Part shown: piece after piece, positions 24,816-37,810 of the stretch
How the letters are laid out: each line of letters begins with the position of its first letter
How positions within the stretch are numbered: position 1 is the first letter of the stretch
NCBI GenBank assembly: GCA_019722365.1
Contig: JADFUC010001816.1
Location: 806,001-870,000 of the forward strand
Origin: Lithospermum erythrorhizon
Lineage: Eukaryota > Streptophyta > Magnoliopsida > Boraginales > Boraginaceae
Direction: 5' to 3'
DNA: 64,000 nucleotides
The notes under the pieces: generated by a model
The model's database searches: none
Seen by the model: only the letters and a program-made list of their open reading frames with translations
Told to the model about the DNA's origin: nothing
Made by a program: the position numbers and the translations under genes

Positions 24816-25915
24816 ACCATTGACATCTTAACATGTGCCTTTAGGGCACATAATAAAAAAATCATAATTCGCCTAATATTGTAATATTGAGGATTAAACT
24901 CTAGCTTACCTAATAATTGAGGGTTAAATTAAAACTTTCTCATTATCGGATACTAAATTGTAATTCATTAACATACATTTACTACACAATTTATAACAAT
25001 TACTACCTCCTAAATCCTAATATATTTTTGTACATGAAAGTCAGTTTATCACTATTGGAAAAATAATTAGTGGTTAGGGATGAATTTGTAGTTAACTTGT
25101 TGCTAACACATATATGGAATTAGGACAAATTGGTGCATTTATTTGCGGCATTACTAAATAAAATAAAAATCACTACGAAACACCTGTTGCCAATCAAATG
25201 GCAACAATTTTACAATCGTGTTTATTTGATCAAAAGACTCGATTTAAACAGGTCAATTTTAAGAGTTGTATATATGTATATATCTACCATACATTAAAAT
25301 TTCACTGGTGGATGAATGATTCATCAAATTGCTACTACGCTTTATGGCCTAGCTAATAAATTTGTTCTCAAACATTTGTACCATTCTTGGGTTGTGATCT
25401 ATCTGCCCCACAAGTTTTGTACTTCATCATGCATTTCTAGCTCTTTATTTGTTAAGAAAGAATATTGAAAATTATTGAGGCTAGCATGCATAGCAATGAT
25501 AGCCTCATAAAACATGTATCTTGTAACAAATTTCATTAATTGAAACAGCACATATAGGTGACATTAAGAAAGGTACATAAATAAATGGGACATGTTCTTA
25601 TGCAAGAAATGGTGCAAGTAGTAGAAAGCATGGAGGAGGAGTCAAAGTTGGTTTGTTGATGTTTATCAATGTTTGTTGATATGTTGCTCAATTGGGTTTC
25701 TTCTAAAGATGAGATAAAAGGTTACGTTATGGTTTTCAATATTAAGATAGTTGGAGAAATTTGTACTTGCCTCTCTCACTCCAAGATACTCAAATGTTTC
25801 ATATTTATTGATTGAAAGCTATTTCAAACCTTTCTATTACTAGGTCTTAGCATGCTTAGAGCATTAATGGTGAGCTTAATTAAGCGGTTGAGTTCGGGCC
25901 GATTACCGATTACAT
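24816..25915. other. AT-rich intergenic DNA
   Basis: No gene or bounded element seen. Confidence 0.45.
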
Positions 25916-27039
25916 ATTTGTAATAACCCGCTAAATTAAAAAAAAAATTAGAAATTTTCGATTCGGCGGGACCGGTGATATAAATAATTTAGATAATAAT
26001 ATTATTTTACAGCTGATTATTTGGTAAGTATTACATTTATAATTTAGTAGTATTAGTAGGGAATAATTCGAGTTAAAGTTAGATTGTTAGAATGGATTCG
26101 ATAACTCGATTAGCGTGATTCGGGCACGAACTCACATGCGGTTTTTAAGTGACTTAAGGGCTAAGTGTCGCCATCACTTATCAAACAAAAACACAAAAAA
26201 TATCTTCCTCCATGCAAAACTTTGGCGAGATATCCGTTCCACATAAAAGCGAAATTTTTCTTGCAGATTTATAACGATTGTCATTTCGGCTAAGATGCGT
26301 TGGTAGAATATCTTTCTCACTAAATCGTTCTCTTAAGGTTAGGTAAGGAAGTTCAAATCTTTTGGGATATTTCTTGGGTTTGACATAGTTGACTTTAAAT
26401 GTGTAAGGAGTTTGTTATGGATGCTATGATGTATATAAGTGATAGATTCATGATTTTAGATGTCGTTTGAGGATGTTGTAATTGGAGTTGACTTTTCTAG
26501 GTTTCGGTTGACTTTTTGAGATTGTGTTTTTCTAGACTTTAAATGTGGCAAGGAGTTTAATTGGGACCTTATTGCGTTGTTGTGATGTTAAAATTGTGAT
26601 TTAAAATTTATTAAAGGAAGTTAGGTTGAAAAAGTGTTAATTCGAGTTGAGTTGTAATTGATATTTTGGAGTATAGGTTGTTAATTAGGGACCTGGCGGT
26701 GCTTGAAGGACTTATAAGTTGATTTGTAATGATAAAGTATTAATAAGATGGAGATTTTAGCGGGGGGATCGATTTGGTTGTGTCGATGGGATCGTAATTA
26801 GATAGTTTACCCGTCGTATTGAGCCGTTTAGAAATAGAACCGATTAGAGTTGGTAATGTTTATTCTAGAAGTAATTCTTGGTATTAGTTCACGAGTATAC
26901 TTTACGGGTGTTGTTAGGCCTTGACCCAGTAGGAAGAGACACGTTAAAGTGATCGCGTTCTTTGTGAGGACTTTTGTGGTAGCTAGCAGAGGTGAGTACT
27001 TATCTAAATGTATTATGTCTTTACTTTAAATGGTATGCG

Positions 27040-27195
27040 TATGCTTTTGTAATATAATTATGTGTGAATGGTGTACATGTCTTTGTAATGCTGATGTATG
27101 TGTGAATAGTATACATGTCTTTGTAAGATAATTACGTGTAAATGGTGTACATGTCTTTGTAGTATAATTGTGTGTGAATGAATGTACATGTCAAC
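27040..27195. repeat. Tandem array, four units of about 37-40 bp
   Basis: Each unit has a GTGTGAAT(G/A)GT.TACATGTC core followed by TTTGTAATATAATTAT or a variant. Nested in the LTR-like block. Confidence 0.75.
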
Positions 27196-27309
27196 CTTGA
27201 TATATGAGTATGTATGGTTAATTTGTGTGATCCATGTTATGATTATGTGATTGTGTTACGTGGCTGAATTCTTTGAGTAAGTGATAGCTGAACTCCCAAC
27301 AGAATTTAC

Positions 27310-27392
27310 GCACTTTTGTGGCCTTGTCGGCGCACGCATACATGGCCTTGTCGGCACTTTTTTGGGATTTATGTGGCCTTGTCGGTTGTGGT
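27310..27392. repeat. Three copies of TGGCCTTGTCGG
   Basis: TGGCCTTGTCGG occurs near 27320, 27352 and 27373 with GCAC- and TTTTG-rich spacers; a short local duplication in the same LTR-like block. Confidence 0.7.
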
Positions 27393-27534
27393 TGATTCAC
27401 GATTGTGTCTTTGTTGAGGGGTGATGGCTAGAGTTATACGTATCTTTGAGGTGACTTGAGTATTAGGAGATGACCTAAAAAATTGGGATGGTTATGAGTT
27501 AGGTAGCTCTGTAAGGAAGCGTTGTATCTCAACA

Positions 27535-27990
27535 CCATTAAATTATAGAGCGTTATTATAAACTTTACTCTGTCGGTATAAGGCGTTGTGTATCGGTACC
27601 TCTGTCCCGGTATAAGGCGTTATTAATATCGACTTTATACGTCGGTATAAAACGTGTATCGACTGCTCTGTCGGTATAAGGCGTTGTTTATCGGCTTTAT
27701 CACGTCGGTATAAGGCGTTATTAATATCGACTTTATCACGTAGAGTACTAAGGCGTTGTATATCGACTTTATACGTAAGCTATAAGGCGTTGTGTATCAA
27801 ACTTATCGTCGGTATAAGAGCGTTAATATATCGACTTTATACGTCGGTATAAGGCGTTGTGTATCGACTTTATACGTCGGTATAAGGGCGTTGTGTATAT
27901 CGACATAAATCGGTATAAGGCGTTGTTTATCGACTTATACTTCGGTATGGAGACAGTTGCTCAGCTTTATATTTATTATAAGGCGTTGTA
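27535..27990. repeat. Minisatellite, about 12 units of about 33 bp
   Basis: The unit is a TCGGTATAAGGCGTTGT core followed by (G/A)TATCGACTTTATACG or a variant. Units differ by substitutions and short indels (for example GTTATTAATATCGAC in some), so the array is old. It has no open frame across it and no spacer-repeat alternation. Confidence 0.85.
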
Positions 27991-28700
27991 GATTAATGAG
28001 TTGAAGGCTTATATGCATCGAGGATTAGAATCACACGGATGGTATCCTAGTTGATAGTGATTGATGACTAGAGTATAGCTTTATTAGGGTCTGTGGCCTT
28101 AATTACATGTGAGTTTCGGTGTTAGTCGGAAAGTCATTAAGTAAAATTTAAATTGTGGTAAATGTCATATAAAATATAACTCTTTAGGGGTATATAGTCT
28201 TTAAATAGGTGAGGTGATGCTATTGGTATGATAAGGTAGGTTAACATGTGGCATTTATCTTTCGCTCGGCTTTAAACTCTATTTCCACATGGGCGGGCGT
28301 TTTATGTGCCTAAGTTGTTGGGATGACCGAGATGCATTGGCCGAGGTAGGCTGCGTGCTTTCGCGAGATGGCGATGGTGGCTTGAAGACATAACGATCAT
28401 ACTTTATCTTCTTGAAGTTTCTGTTGTATGTAATTATTATTGTTGTCTCGTGTTATAAAACAAGTGGGTTGATATTGTATTTATATTATTTTCTTGAGTT
28501 ATTAGTATTGTTGGTTAGTTCACCCAGATGGGCCGAAGTTGTATTGTTTATTTATGATATTAAATAAATCGTTTTAATTATTATCCGTCGTTGGTATTCC
28601 ACGATTATACGGAGTTGTTGATAGCGGTCCCGACCTCGGGGGGGGGGCAGCGCAGGCGAATTCGTTCTGATATTGAGCCGAGCTACAGGCGGCGCAGAGC

Positions 28701-29939
28701 ATCATTTAGTGCGGGCCAGGAACAGTAGCTTCAGTTATATAGAGGGTATTATATATTAAAGGCAGTTTTGTTATAATTTTATGATGATTCAAATTTATTA
28801 TCGAGATCGATGTTGTTATGATGAATTTTATTATAATCTAGTGTTGATATCAAATTTGCTCGATTGACGATTAATGTTAAATCTCTATTACTTTTTATTA
28901 CTTTATTCCTTTAAAATTTAAAATTTACCAGTAGGCTAGCTCAGGAACTCGGCTCGGTGAGCCAACAACGGTAGACGACGCAAACTCGTTTGGTGACCGA
29001 GCCGAGCCAAAAATTCTCCAACTCGAGCTCGACTCGGCTCGTTAATAGCTCTAGGCATGATTCATGGCATTATTGTGTTTTCTTATTATGTATAGGTTAA
29101 ATAAATGCAAACTATGGTATGTAATTGGGTTGTTAATAGATGGGGCATATATTTAAATACTTTATCCAATTGAAATTATTAATTGATACATATGTTTTTG
29201 ATGAAGTTTTGATAATTAATTATTTTTTTATTATTTACCTAATAAATTCAAAAAATTATAATCTTGGATTTGCTTCTAAAAAATATTTTATAATATTATT
29301 TCTTGTATTTTTATTAACAACATAATTAAAACAGTATTTATTATGATAAAGAAAATTATGTCAAAAGCCAAAACGCCAAACTAATTTTTTAAAAGTATAA
29401 GCTTAGTCGCTAGCGGTCCTGCAGATTCACACTTGCAGGATTCACGTAGGAGGTGAATCGCGGGGATGTGTCTCAGGCGGTCGGGAAGGCGAGCTTATTT
29501 TATTGCCTGTCTGAGATTACATCATTTAAGTAACTCGAATTCCGCGTGAAGAGACTAGGATAATGACATTTAACGCTCTCGCTCTTTTATAAGTTGGTAT
29601 ATGGTAACAACATAAACTAATTTGAATGGCTTGATGGGAGTATATAATTCTGTTGTATACTCGAATTGAGGAACCTATATCACGCATCCTATCAATTACT
29701 GTAGTTAATATCCATTAATTAAGCATATTAGACCACATTAAGAGATTCTTGTTTCTACTGTTCAATATATAATGAAAGGGAAGTTTTAATTTAACTATCC
29801 ATTAGTAATAAATATGGTTAATCAGTATTTTGGTTATGGCAATAGTATAATATTGTTGAATTTATGTCAAATGCTTATTTAATGACTTAAACATTAATTT
29901 ACCATCTAACATATGTTCTTAAGTGATTTATTTCATAGG
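28701..29939. other. Spacer with GC-rich patches, no gene
   Basis: Two GC-richer patches stand out: 28925-29060, with repeated GGCTCG / CGAGCC words of the kind found at the ends of some DNA transposons, and 29400-29530, with GCAGATTCACACTTGCAGG and a short hairpin. No borders could be matched. Confidence 0.4.
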
Positions 29940-32136
29940 CATGTTAGAAAGGTGCTTATCGAGACGCCAAAGTTGATATTGATATCAAACAAGCATAAGA
30001 TCGAGGCATTGAAACTGATGAAGAAATGTCATGAGCTTCAAGGTGAAATCTGATGCCAAAAGATGAGTATATGGTGATATGAAGAAGAATGAACCATACA
30101 AAACTAGTGAAGAATAGCGATGAAAAAGAAGAGTTGATCATTTACGGTCAAGAAAGGACCAAGAAAGTATGAGAATCAGGTCGGAAACCAGCAGTATTGG
30201 ATCTGACCAAAGATTAGGTAAAAGTTATTTGCTTGAATCTTACTTTTACTTTATTTCTTACGTCTTGATTGAAGTTCTCATTTGGTAGATATTTTTCAAA
30301 TCATTTTCGACAAAAAGAACTTAACCGTTTCAATGTTTTTAAGTATGTTTGTCAAAAGAAAATATTTTGAAAATCTTAATTTTTATAAAACTGTGATTTT
30401 ATATCATTTTATTAAAGAGTTTGAAAAGAGCTTTCCAACGCTATTTGAATCATCAAAATCGCAGTTATAAAAAAGCGGGAATGAATTTCTAAAATCCTTG
30501 TTGGTCCATCGTGTGCTTCCATCGGGTAATGGAGTCACCGATGGCGGTCTCGATAGGTAGGTAGACTTTGCAAGTTCATCGAGCTTTCGATGGAGCACTC
30601 GATGAAGGTTAAAACTACCCGTTTTTTACCGTTTAAACTCTATTTTCATCCCTATAAAATCCCCAACTCTTCCCATTCAATCTTAAATATTTTTATACTT
30701 ATTTCTCATCTTTAAAACACCAAATCTCTCAAACATGTGAGCTTTAATTGTGATTATCAAAAAGTGAGTTTGATTTATTGCTTATGCTGAAATGAAATTG
30801 GCAAGCAAAGGTTGAGTGTTTGATGAAATGCTCAAATAGAGGAGTTAAAGAGAGCTAAAGTCTAATCTAACTCAACAAAGGAGTACAACCGAGCTTCAAT
30901 GTATTATCACTCGATGTGGGAGTTATAAGTTGTTCTTAATTGTAATCCTATTGTATCGTTGAGACATTTAATTGGGACCAAAACTAACCCGTCTCAAATT
31001 ATAAAGAGAACAATACGTTAAGTTGGGATTTGTTCTTAAATCTTAGAGGCTTGAGGTCCGAGTTGTGAGGCTTACTCAAGTTAGGAATCGAGTAGATTGT
31101 GGTAGTGTTGGGGCTAGTGCTCAGCGATAGGACATAGAGTGCTCGGGAGTAGAGAGTTGCATCTCCGACTTGATTGGGTTGAAATCTAGGATGTGTCCTT
31201 GGGTTCTTGAGTAGTGTACTAACGAGGAGTTAGGAGTAAGAGATGAAATCTTGGGTTGAGGCTTGGAGTTCTAACGAGGACTTAGGAGTTGAAGTGCTTA
31301 GGATGATTCTTTGGGTTCTTAGTGGTGTATTAAAGAGAAGTTATGAAAATTTAAGAGTTGTAGGATGGTTTGGACTTCTGACGTTTGAAGAAGTGCCGTT
31401 CAGTGGATTCTAGTGAAATTACCAAGGTGAGGCTGGCAGGTCGGGGGATGTAGATGTGAGCTCGTGAGCTCTGTATCGAGTTTACGTCTTCTTTCCTCTT
31501 TCTTTTACTTTATTGGCCACATATTATGCCTATGCTAAATTGCTAGGATTAGATTATATGCTAATTTATCGCTTATTGAATATGTTGGCATATAATTGAA
31601 TTATTGTAAATTGATATGTCAAGTTTAATCGAGCTAAAATAGAATATCTTATGTTGATCTTATTCGGTTTTTCATGATTGGGATAGTTTGATTTTGATCA
31701 ATGAACTTAATTGTTATATTCATACCGATCAAATCATAATTAAACTTTAACTATTAAGAATATGTTAAACTACTTTTTAATATATCATGTATTGAATTGT
31801 GATATATTTAATAGATTCTTAGGATTGATCGATAGTATGAATGGACTTAATCGTATTATGCATGAATGAGCTTAATGTTAATATTGATCAAAATGAGTGT
31901 TGAATGTTTATTGCACATAATGATTGTTAGATCATTTTATTTGGTTTATCTTTTATCTAGCATTCATATGAGGGTGTTAATATTACTTTAGCATATTCGG
32001 CATTTGGTTTACAAATTGCTAAAGTCGTATTATCGGTGAAACTTGTATTAAAGTTTGTATAAGGCGAAAAACGGTCAATGACCTCTTAGTCATGTGCTTC
32101 CCCGCTGCTCTAGGACGTCGTATAGGCTAATAAATA
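29940..32136. mobile_element. Decayed LTR-retrotransposon-like segment
   Basis: Contains CCATCG / TCGATGG-rich sequence (about 30505-30605), then a TATA-type stretch CCCTATAAAATCCCC (about 30649-30663) and a long non-coding leader with many GAG/TTAGGAG words up to about 31480. This order resembles the U3-R-U5 region of a plant Ty3/gypsy LTR. No second LTR, primer-binding site or coding domain was seen, so this is a weak call. Confidence 0.3.
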
Positions 32137-32392
32137 CTACCTCCATCATTAAAAATTATACATTGCATTTTTCGTATTCGAAGATTAACAAGCTTTATTT
32201 ACGATACATTGAAAATTTTATTTGAATCAAAATTATCAATTTGATAGTAATAAAGTATGTTGAAAATAATACATATTGATATATATATTTTTCAAATAAA
32301 TATATAACATATTAAAAGTTATTTGAGTTCAAAATTGAAAAAAATCAACTCATTAAAATTAAAATGTGATAATTTTTTAGGGATGGGGGGAG
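32137..32392. mobile_element. Stowaway-type MITE with TA target duplication
   Basis: The left end CTACCTCCATCATTAAAAAT is inverted at the right end (TTTTTTAGGGATGGGGGGAG). TA flanks both sides (32135-32136 and 32393-32394). At 256 bp it has the size and termini of Stowaway elements. Confidence 0.8.
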
Positions 32393-34853
32393 TAATAAGT
32401 TGAAGTACAGTATATGCATGAGCTCATTATAAGCAACCATCATATCATATTCTTGCAAGGATAATGGCGTATAGAATTAACTAAGCAATTATTAAAAATT
32501 TAAGGGGTTTTAAAATTTATGAAGGTAAAAATGAGAATAATTTAGTATAATAACATTATAATGTTTTCGAAGTGAACCTTAAGATTACAACTCCATTCTT
32601 ATACTTTTCTGTTAGCGGTTCACCACAAGGATTAGATACCAAAGACCATCAAACTTGACATTTTCTGAATGTTGTCGATGAATTTATTTGAACCAATTAA
32701 CTCAGATTTGTGAATTGTGACAACACACATTCAATGATGAGGTTGAATTTATCCGTAATAATGTGGGCTTAGTTATGAGGGTCGAACTAGATGTTTTTAG
32801 GGGGTCAAATAAAAATATTAATTGATTATTATGAAAATTCTAAAAAGTAAAAGTAAGAATCAAATGATATATTGAAAAAAAAATTAATAGGGTGAAAAAT
32901 ATTAAACTAGCTCCTACTTCCATCTTTAACAGAATTTTAATGACATGATCTTTAAAATTTTGAACTTGAATATTTTCGAATATATTGAATAATATTTGAT
33001 AAAATATATCAAACTATAGTATTTTTAACATATTTTACTAGTAGCATTGCATATAACTTTGATTAATATTAAAATTATATATCATTTAATACCATATATA
33101 TAGTTTGTTAATTTTGATCATGAAAAATAATTGGATGATCTTTTGTTTAGACATTAAATATCATAATGAAACAAACTTTAAAACTAGTATTTTTTTCAAG
33201 AATAATCATCATTATATTGTACTTTACTTAGATTATTGATAGTGATATTTTTTTCTCATCGCCCACGTAGAATCGGATTTTTTTTTGATAATTTTGTTGA
33301 TGAAATCTATATGGGCCGATACTTCAATACAATGCCAAGAATCGTGGATTTCACTCTAAAATTAATTGTCAATAATAAGAAATCATTTAAATGACCTCAT
33401 ATATTTTAACATATTCGATCTCAAAGATTTCAAACACCATGACAAATAATATGGCGCAGAAAATGGGTAAAAGTGGTGTGAAAAGGTATGTATATATTTT
33501 GTTAACGATCAAGATCAAGTCAGTTAAACAATGTTATTGATGGAGAGGCGTATCAACTGATGAACATATATAGTTAGATACTGATTTTACACCCACCATT
33601 GGAGATGTCTTGTTTGCTTATTAACTTTTGATGTTAACGGAATAGCTATTTAATTAATTTAAGCTGTTACTTAAGAGAAATTGATTTTTTGCACAAAACA
33701 ATGAATAATCACGTACGCATGAGCGCGTCTTTGATCTCCTAGGGTATCCGAATTAATGTATTATGTTCAATTAGTTAAGAAAACTAATTTCCTGACATAT
33801 TCTATTCGTCAATAATTAGGGACGCAATTTAAATAACACTAGGTTATGACCTCTTTTCCCTTCCTTTAATTTCTATCAATTGTTTTTCCCTAATTTCGGA
33901 TAAATAATAAAATCAATTCAATTAGATTCCTTCAAAACACCATTTAAGTAAATTAGTTTAGTTACAATGAAGGTTTGATGGTGTTGGTTCAACGTTGGCA
34001 ACTTGTCATATAGTTTGATAAACATAAAACTTTTACCTTTATCTAATTAATAATAACCCAATAATATTGATAATCTTGTCTTAACTTTCTACAAAAGAGT
34101 TTTACCTACTACGCATACATTCACATTTCACAAGACATTATTATTGTCATCAGGTGAAAGAGAAGCTCAATTAGTCTATTTTATTAATGAAATTCTATAT
34201 ACCTTATTTTAACCTAGCTACCTAAGGTGTGATTAGGGGTATTAGATCATTAAGAGAAATTAAGTATGCAAGTGCTCATACCCTTGCGTTTTAGCATATA
34301 CTTTAAAAAACTAATGAACCAGAATGTAATTTGATCGAGTAACCTTCCATAATTAGTTTAGCTTGCTTTCCTACAATAATCCAAATCACTAAAGCAACAT
34401 ATGATGATATGAAGCAAAAACAAAGTCTTGCAAATGAGTGATTTGGCATTCGTTGGCATAGCTTCCATTAGTACCAATCTAAACAGAAAAATTTGATAAA
34501 GGTAGAGAGGACTCAAGAACATAGAAAATTTAAGATAGGTAAGAAATAAGAAGAGAAATCATGAGCTAATAACTAAAAAAGAAAGGGTCAGCTCACCTAC
34601 ATTTACATATATAAGCTCCAATTTGTCGTGTAAAACCAACAAAAGTGACTGCCTACTATCCATCCCCCTTCTAATAAACCAACCCACTTTATTTCTCATA
34701 TTTTCCATTTTCTCCTGTTTTGGTGCACTATTAGTATCATTCTCCTTCATCTCTCTCCTTGATATCTTTAATACTTATTAGTCTTTATATTCAAGAATAT
34801 TAATAACTGTTAATAATAATATAGCTAGAGGCACCACAAGTTTATTTTCACGT
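32393..34853. other. Intergenic, upstream of the MYB gene
   Basis: AT-rich with no coding frame. The last several hundred bases are the presumed MYB promoter and leader (CT-rich stretch and short A/T tracts at about 34560-34850); I cannot name specific elements with confidence. Confidence 0.5.
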
Positions 34854-36719
34854 ATGGATGAAACAGGAGGTTCCGGAGACGATGCTAGCAGGACTTGTCC
34901 TCGAGGTCACTGGAGACCGGCCGAGGACGAAAAGCTCCGGCAGCTAGTAGAACAATATGGTCCTCATAACTGGAATTCTATTGCTGAAAAACTTCAAGGA
35001 AGATCAGGCAAGTTTCTGTTCTTGTAATATCCCATTTGATATTTCAATCATACTTCAAGAAGTGAATAATGAGAATTAGGGTTTCTTTTTTACTTTTGAT
35101 TAAGTTGAAAGTTCCTCTCTTTTTTTTCAGAAAACTTTTCTAACTTGATTAGATTACTGAATAATATTTTGCTAGAGTTATCATATAATTATTTATCTAT
35201 TGATATATGTATTAAGTTTTCTCAATGCAAATATACTTAATTATTCAAGAATATCCTTCAAAACTTTTTTATTTAAAACATTCAATAATAGTCTTAGATG
35301 GAGTACTATATGTATGTTGATTCTATAAAAAAAAAGATGGAGTACTATATATTTTCAATATACATGAAACATTTATCATGCATATAAGCAACACTAATAA
35401 TAAGGAAACTTAAGTGAAAATGAAAGGAGTCACCCGTCCTATAATAATATGAGTCTTGATGGCAATTTTCAATCAACAATCTCTCATAATCTTAACATAA
35501 CAATTTGATATCTTAAGTAACCTCACTTCTGATTTTATCTCAAATTGAAGTGGTAAAAACGATGAACGAATTAAGTAACATTTTCAAGAAGATTATTTTC
35601 TTTAGAGATCTATCGATATACTAATAAACCTTCTTTAAGAGGTGATCAAATCCAAAGGCTTCATTAAATCACTTTACCAAATTCATTCAGTGCTTGGCGA
35701 AACAACTATCCGTCAATAATAATGAATGACAAAATTGCAATTTTAAGATCAAACTTTAATTTGAACCATAATATGCATGAATGATGATAAAACTATCATG
35801 CAATTTTAGGTCATATATATGCCATTAATTATTATTTATACATGCATAGAGCGCTCCTTGTTTGCTTCATTATCAATTGCTTGTGATTCCTTTTGTATGT
35901 CTATTATAATACATACATATATTTGAATGTGCTTGCTATTTTCTTTCTTGTTTTATAGGGAAAAGTTGTAGATTAAGATGGTTTAATCAACTGGATCCAA
36001 GAATTAACAGAAGACCATTTAGTGAGGAGGAAGAAGAAAGACTTCTTGCAGCTCATAGAATCCATGGAAACAAATGGGCACTCATTTCCAGGCTTTTTCC
36101 AGGTAGAACTGATAATGCAGTGAAGAACCATTGGCATGTTCTTATGGCTAGAAGACAAAGAGAACAATCAAAGCTATGTGGAAAGAGACACCATCACCAA
36201 ATCTTTAGGGACAATTCAACTTCTACTTCATCTTATCAAACAAAAAATTCAAGAATCAGTTTTGACAAAAGTTCTAGACATTGTTTTGATCTTCAAAATC
36301 CAAACGAGGGGAATTTTTCTGTTTCATGGAGCTCAACGAGACCAAATAACATTCTTGCCATGAAGAATCAATTTTCAGCATTAGGGAAGGAGAAAGTTTT
36401 ATTTCCAAGTTTTTTCAATTCTTCATCATTTGGAAAATTTGAGAATTCAAGAACTATGTTTGCAAGCTCAAATAACAAGAAAAGGAGTGTTCCTAATCAA
36501 TTTGATGGAAGACATGGATTGATAAAGTCAGAGAAGACTATCAATGTTGATGAAAGATGTTACTCACCATTTGGGAACAATGTTACACTACTAGAAAAAA
36601 GAGCAGTTACAACGGACCTAATTAGAACGATGTTATTAGAGGAACAAGAAAAAGATCAAACTCATCAGCAAAAGGACGGTGTTCCATTCATAGATTTTCT
36701 TGGTGTTGGTACTACTTGA
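34854..36719 (+). CDS. R2R3-MYB transcription factor, subgroup 21 (MYB52/54-like)
   Basis: Two exons, 34854-35007 and 35959-36719, give 304 residues. R2 begins [20 protein letters not shown] and ends in [21 protein letters not shown]3 has [20 protein letters not shown] and [20 protein letters not shown]. The regularly spaced tryptophans are present, and the first R3 tryptophan is replaced by phenylalanine as usual. RGHWRP and NQLDPRIN are marks of subgroup 21, whose members regulate secondary-wall and organ-boundary genes in the nucleus. The C-terminal 170 residues are Ser/Asn-rich with no named motif and end [10 protein letters not shown]. The 951 bp intron runs from CAG|GCAAGT to TATAG|GG. 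No GT donor keeps the frame, so it is a GC-AG intron joining the GRS-G codon in phase 1. The start is the first ATG of the exon, 16 codons before RGHW. The exact orthologue (MYB52, 54, 56, 105 or 117) cannot be fixed by eye. Confidence 0.93.
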
Positions 36720-37810
36720 TGTTCATTGGTTTATGATATTATTATTAGCTTCTCAAGTTACTAGAAATAGTTCTTTGAAGAGGGGCATGCATGCATGCTC
36801 GCAAATGCATTATTGATGTCCAACATCAATAAGGTGGTTGCTTTTTTAATCCTGGGCACATCTATGTTTTTTGTTGTTGTTTTTAATGATATGTATAATT
36901 AATATTGGCTATTGTGAGTTGTACATGGTTAAGTTGAAATACTTCTGACCTATGTTGAAAAGAAATAAACCTTGTCTTTTACTATATGTTTTCATTGAGT
37001 TGCATTGAAATTAATAACTTTCTAGGATATATATGCCTCGAGGTTTCTTGGACTCTTGATGGGAATAATTGGTCCTCCAATAATTGCATATTTTATTTTA
37101 CCTCAATGAAAATTTAATGTGTAACAATAAAGTAATTTAATCCAGATTATATATATTTTGCCAATGGTTGCTATTTTTTTACTTGCATGTATTTTAAAAG
37201 ATCACATGAAGTTACTTCAATCCTTTTATCTCTGTGTGATGCAAAATTATGAGGTTTAAACCTAATCAGCAATATTCTGACAATTATTCACCTCTAATAG
37301 AAACTCAAAAATTAATTTTCAGTGTTAGTAAAAAACGATACACATAATAATATTCAGTTGTCATACATATGTACATATAATTCAAATTTTCAATGTGTAA
37401 AGTATTTTGGAATGGAGTAATATTTCATTTTGGTAAAATCAAAATCACTGTGGCATTATAAGCTTATAGCTTTTCAGTAAAGAGAGACTTGAGTAATAAA
37501 ATTCAAGAAAGATGAAGTCAATGTAGCATAGCTTGATGCACTCTGATAACATGTACTCATAAATCTTCCCATACACTTGAGTATTAGTTATACTCTACTG
37601 TATCAATGCATTTGTATCTCCAATTGCTAAGAATTTCAACACTTCTACACAGCAACAACAATATTTGTACAACAAAGAACACCACCATTATATTTGTCTG
37701 AAACAGACCTACAGTTATTTGTTAGAGTGCACATATTAGAGCTCTTGAGGTCTGAGTCATTTGCTGTGAAAGCTACAGAGAAAGAAGACAGCTGACAGCC
37801 TAAATGTACT
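36720..37810. other. Convergent intergenic region between MYB and PP2C
   Basis: Holds both 3' ends. AATAAA-like signals occur (for example near 36963 for the plus strand), with nothing else recognised. Confidence 0.5.

Larger units (their letters stand above)
25916..28700. mobile_element. LTR-like block (possible solo LTR of a Ty3/gypsy element)
   Basis: The block is GC-richer than its surroundings. It begins near TGTAATAACCCGC (25918) and ends in GC-rich sequence with GCGGTCCCGACCTCG (about 28625-28639). Plant Ty3/gypsy LTRs commonly start TGTAA.A.CC and end near a GACCTCG motif, hence the suggestion. It carries three internal tandem arrays (about 27040-27200, 27310-27390 and 27535-27990). 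No gag-pol, no matching second LTR and no target duplication were found, so borders and class are provisional. Confidence 0.4.

Noticed and set aside
27535..27990. Regular short repeats resembling a CRISPR-like array
   Set aside because: Units are contiguous and diverged, without unique spacers, in a plant nuclear sequence; it is a minisatellite.
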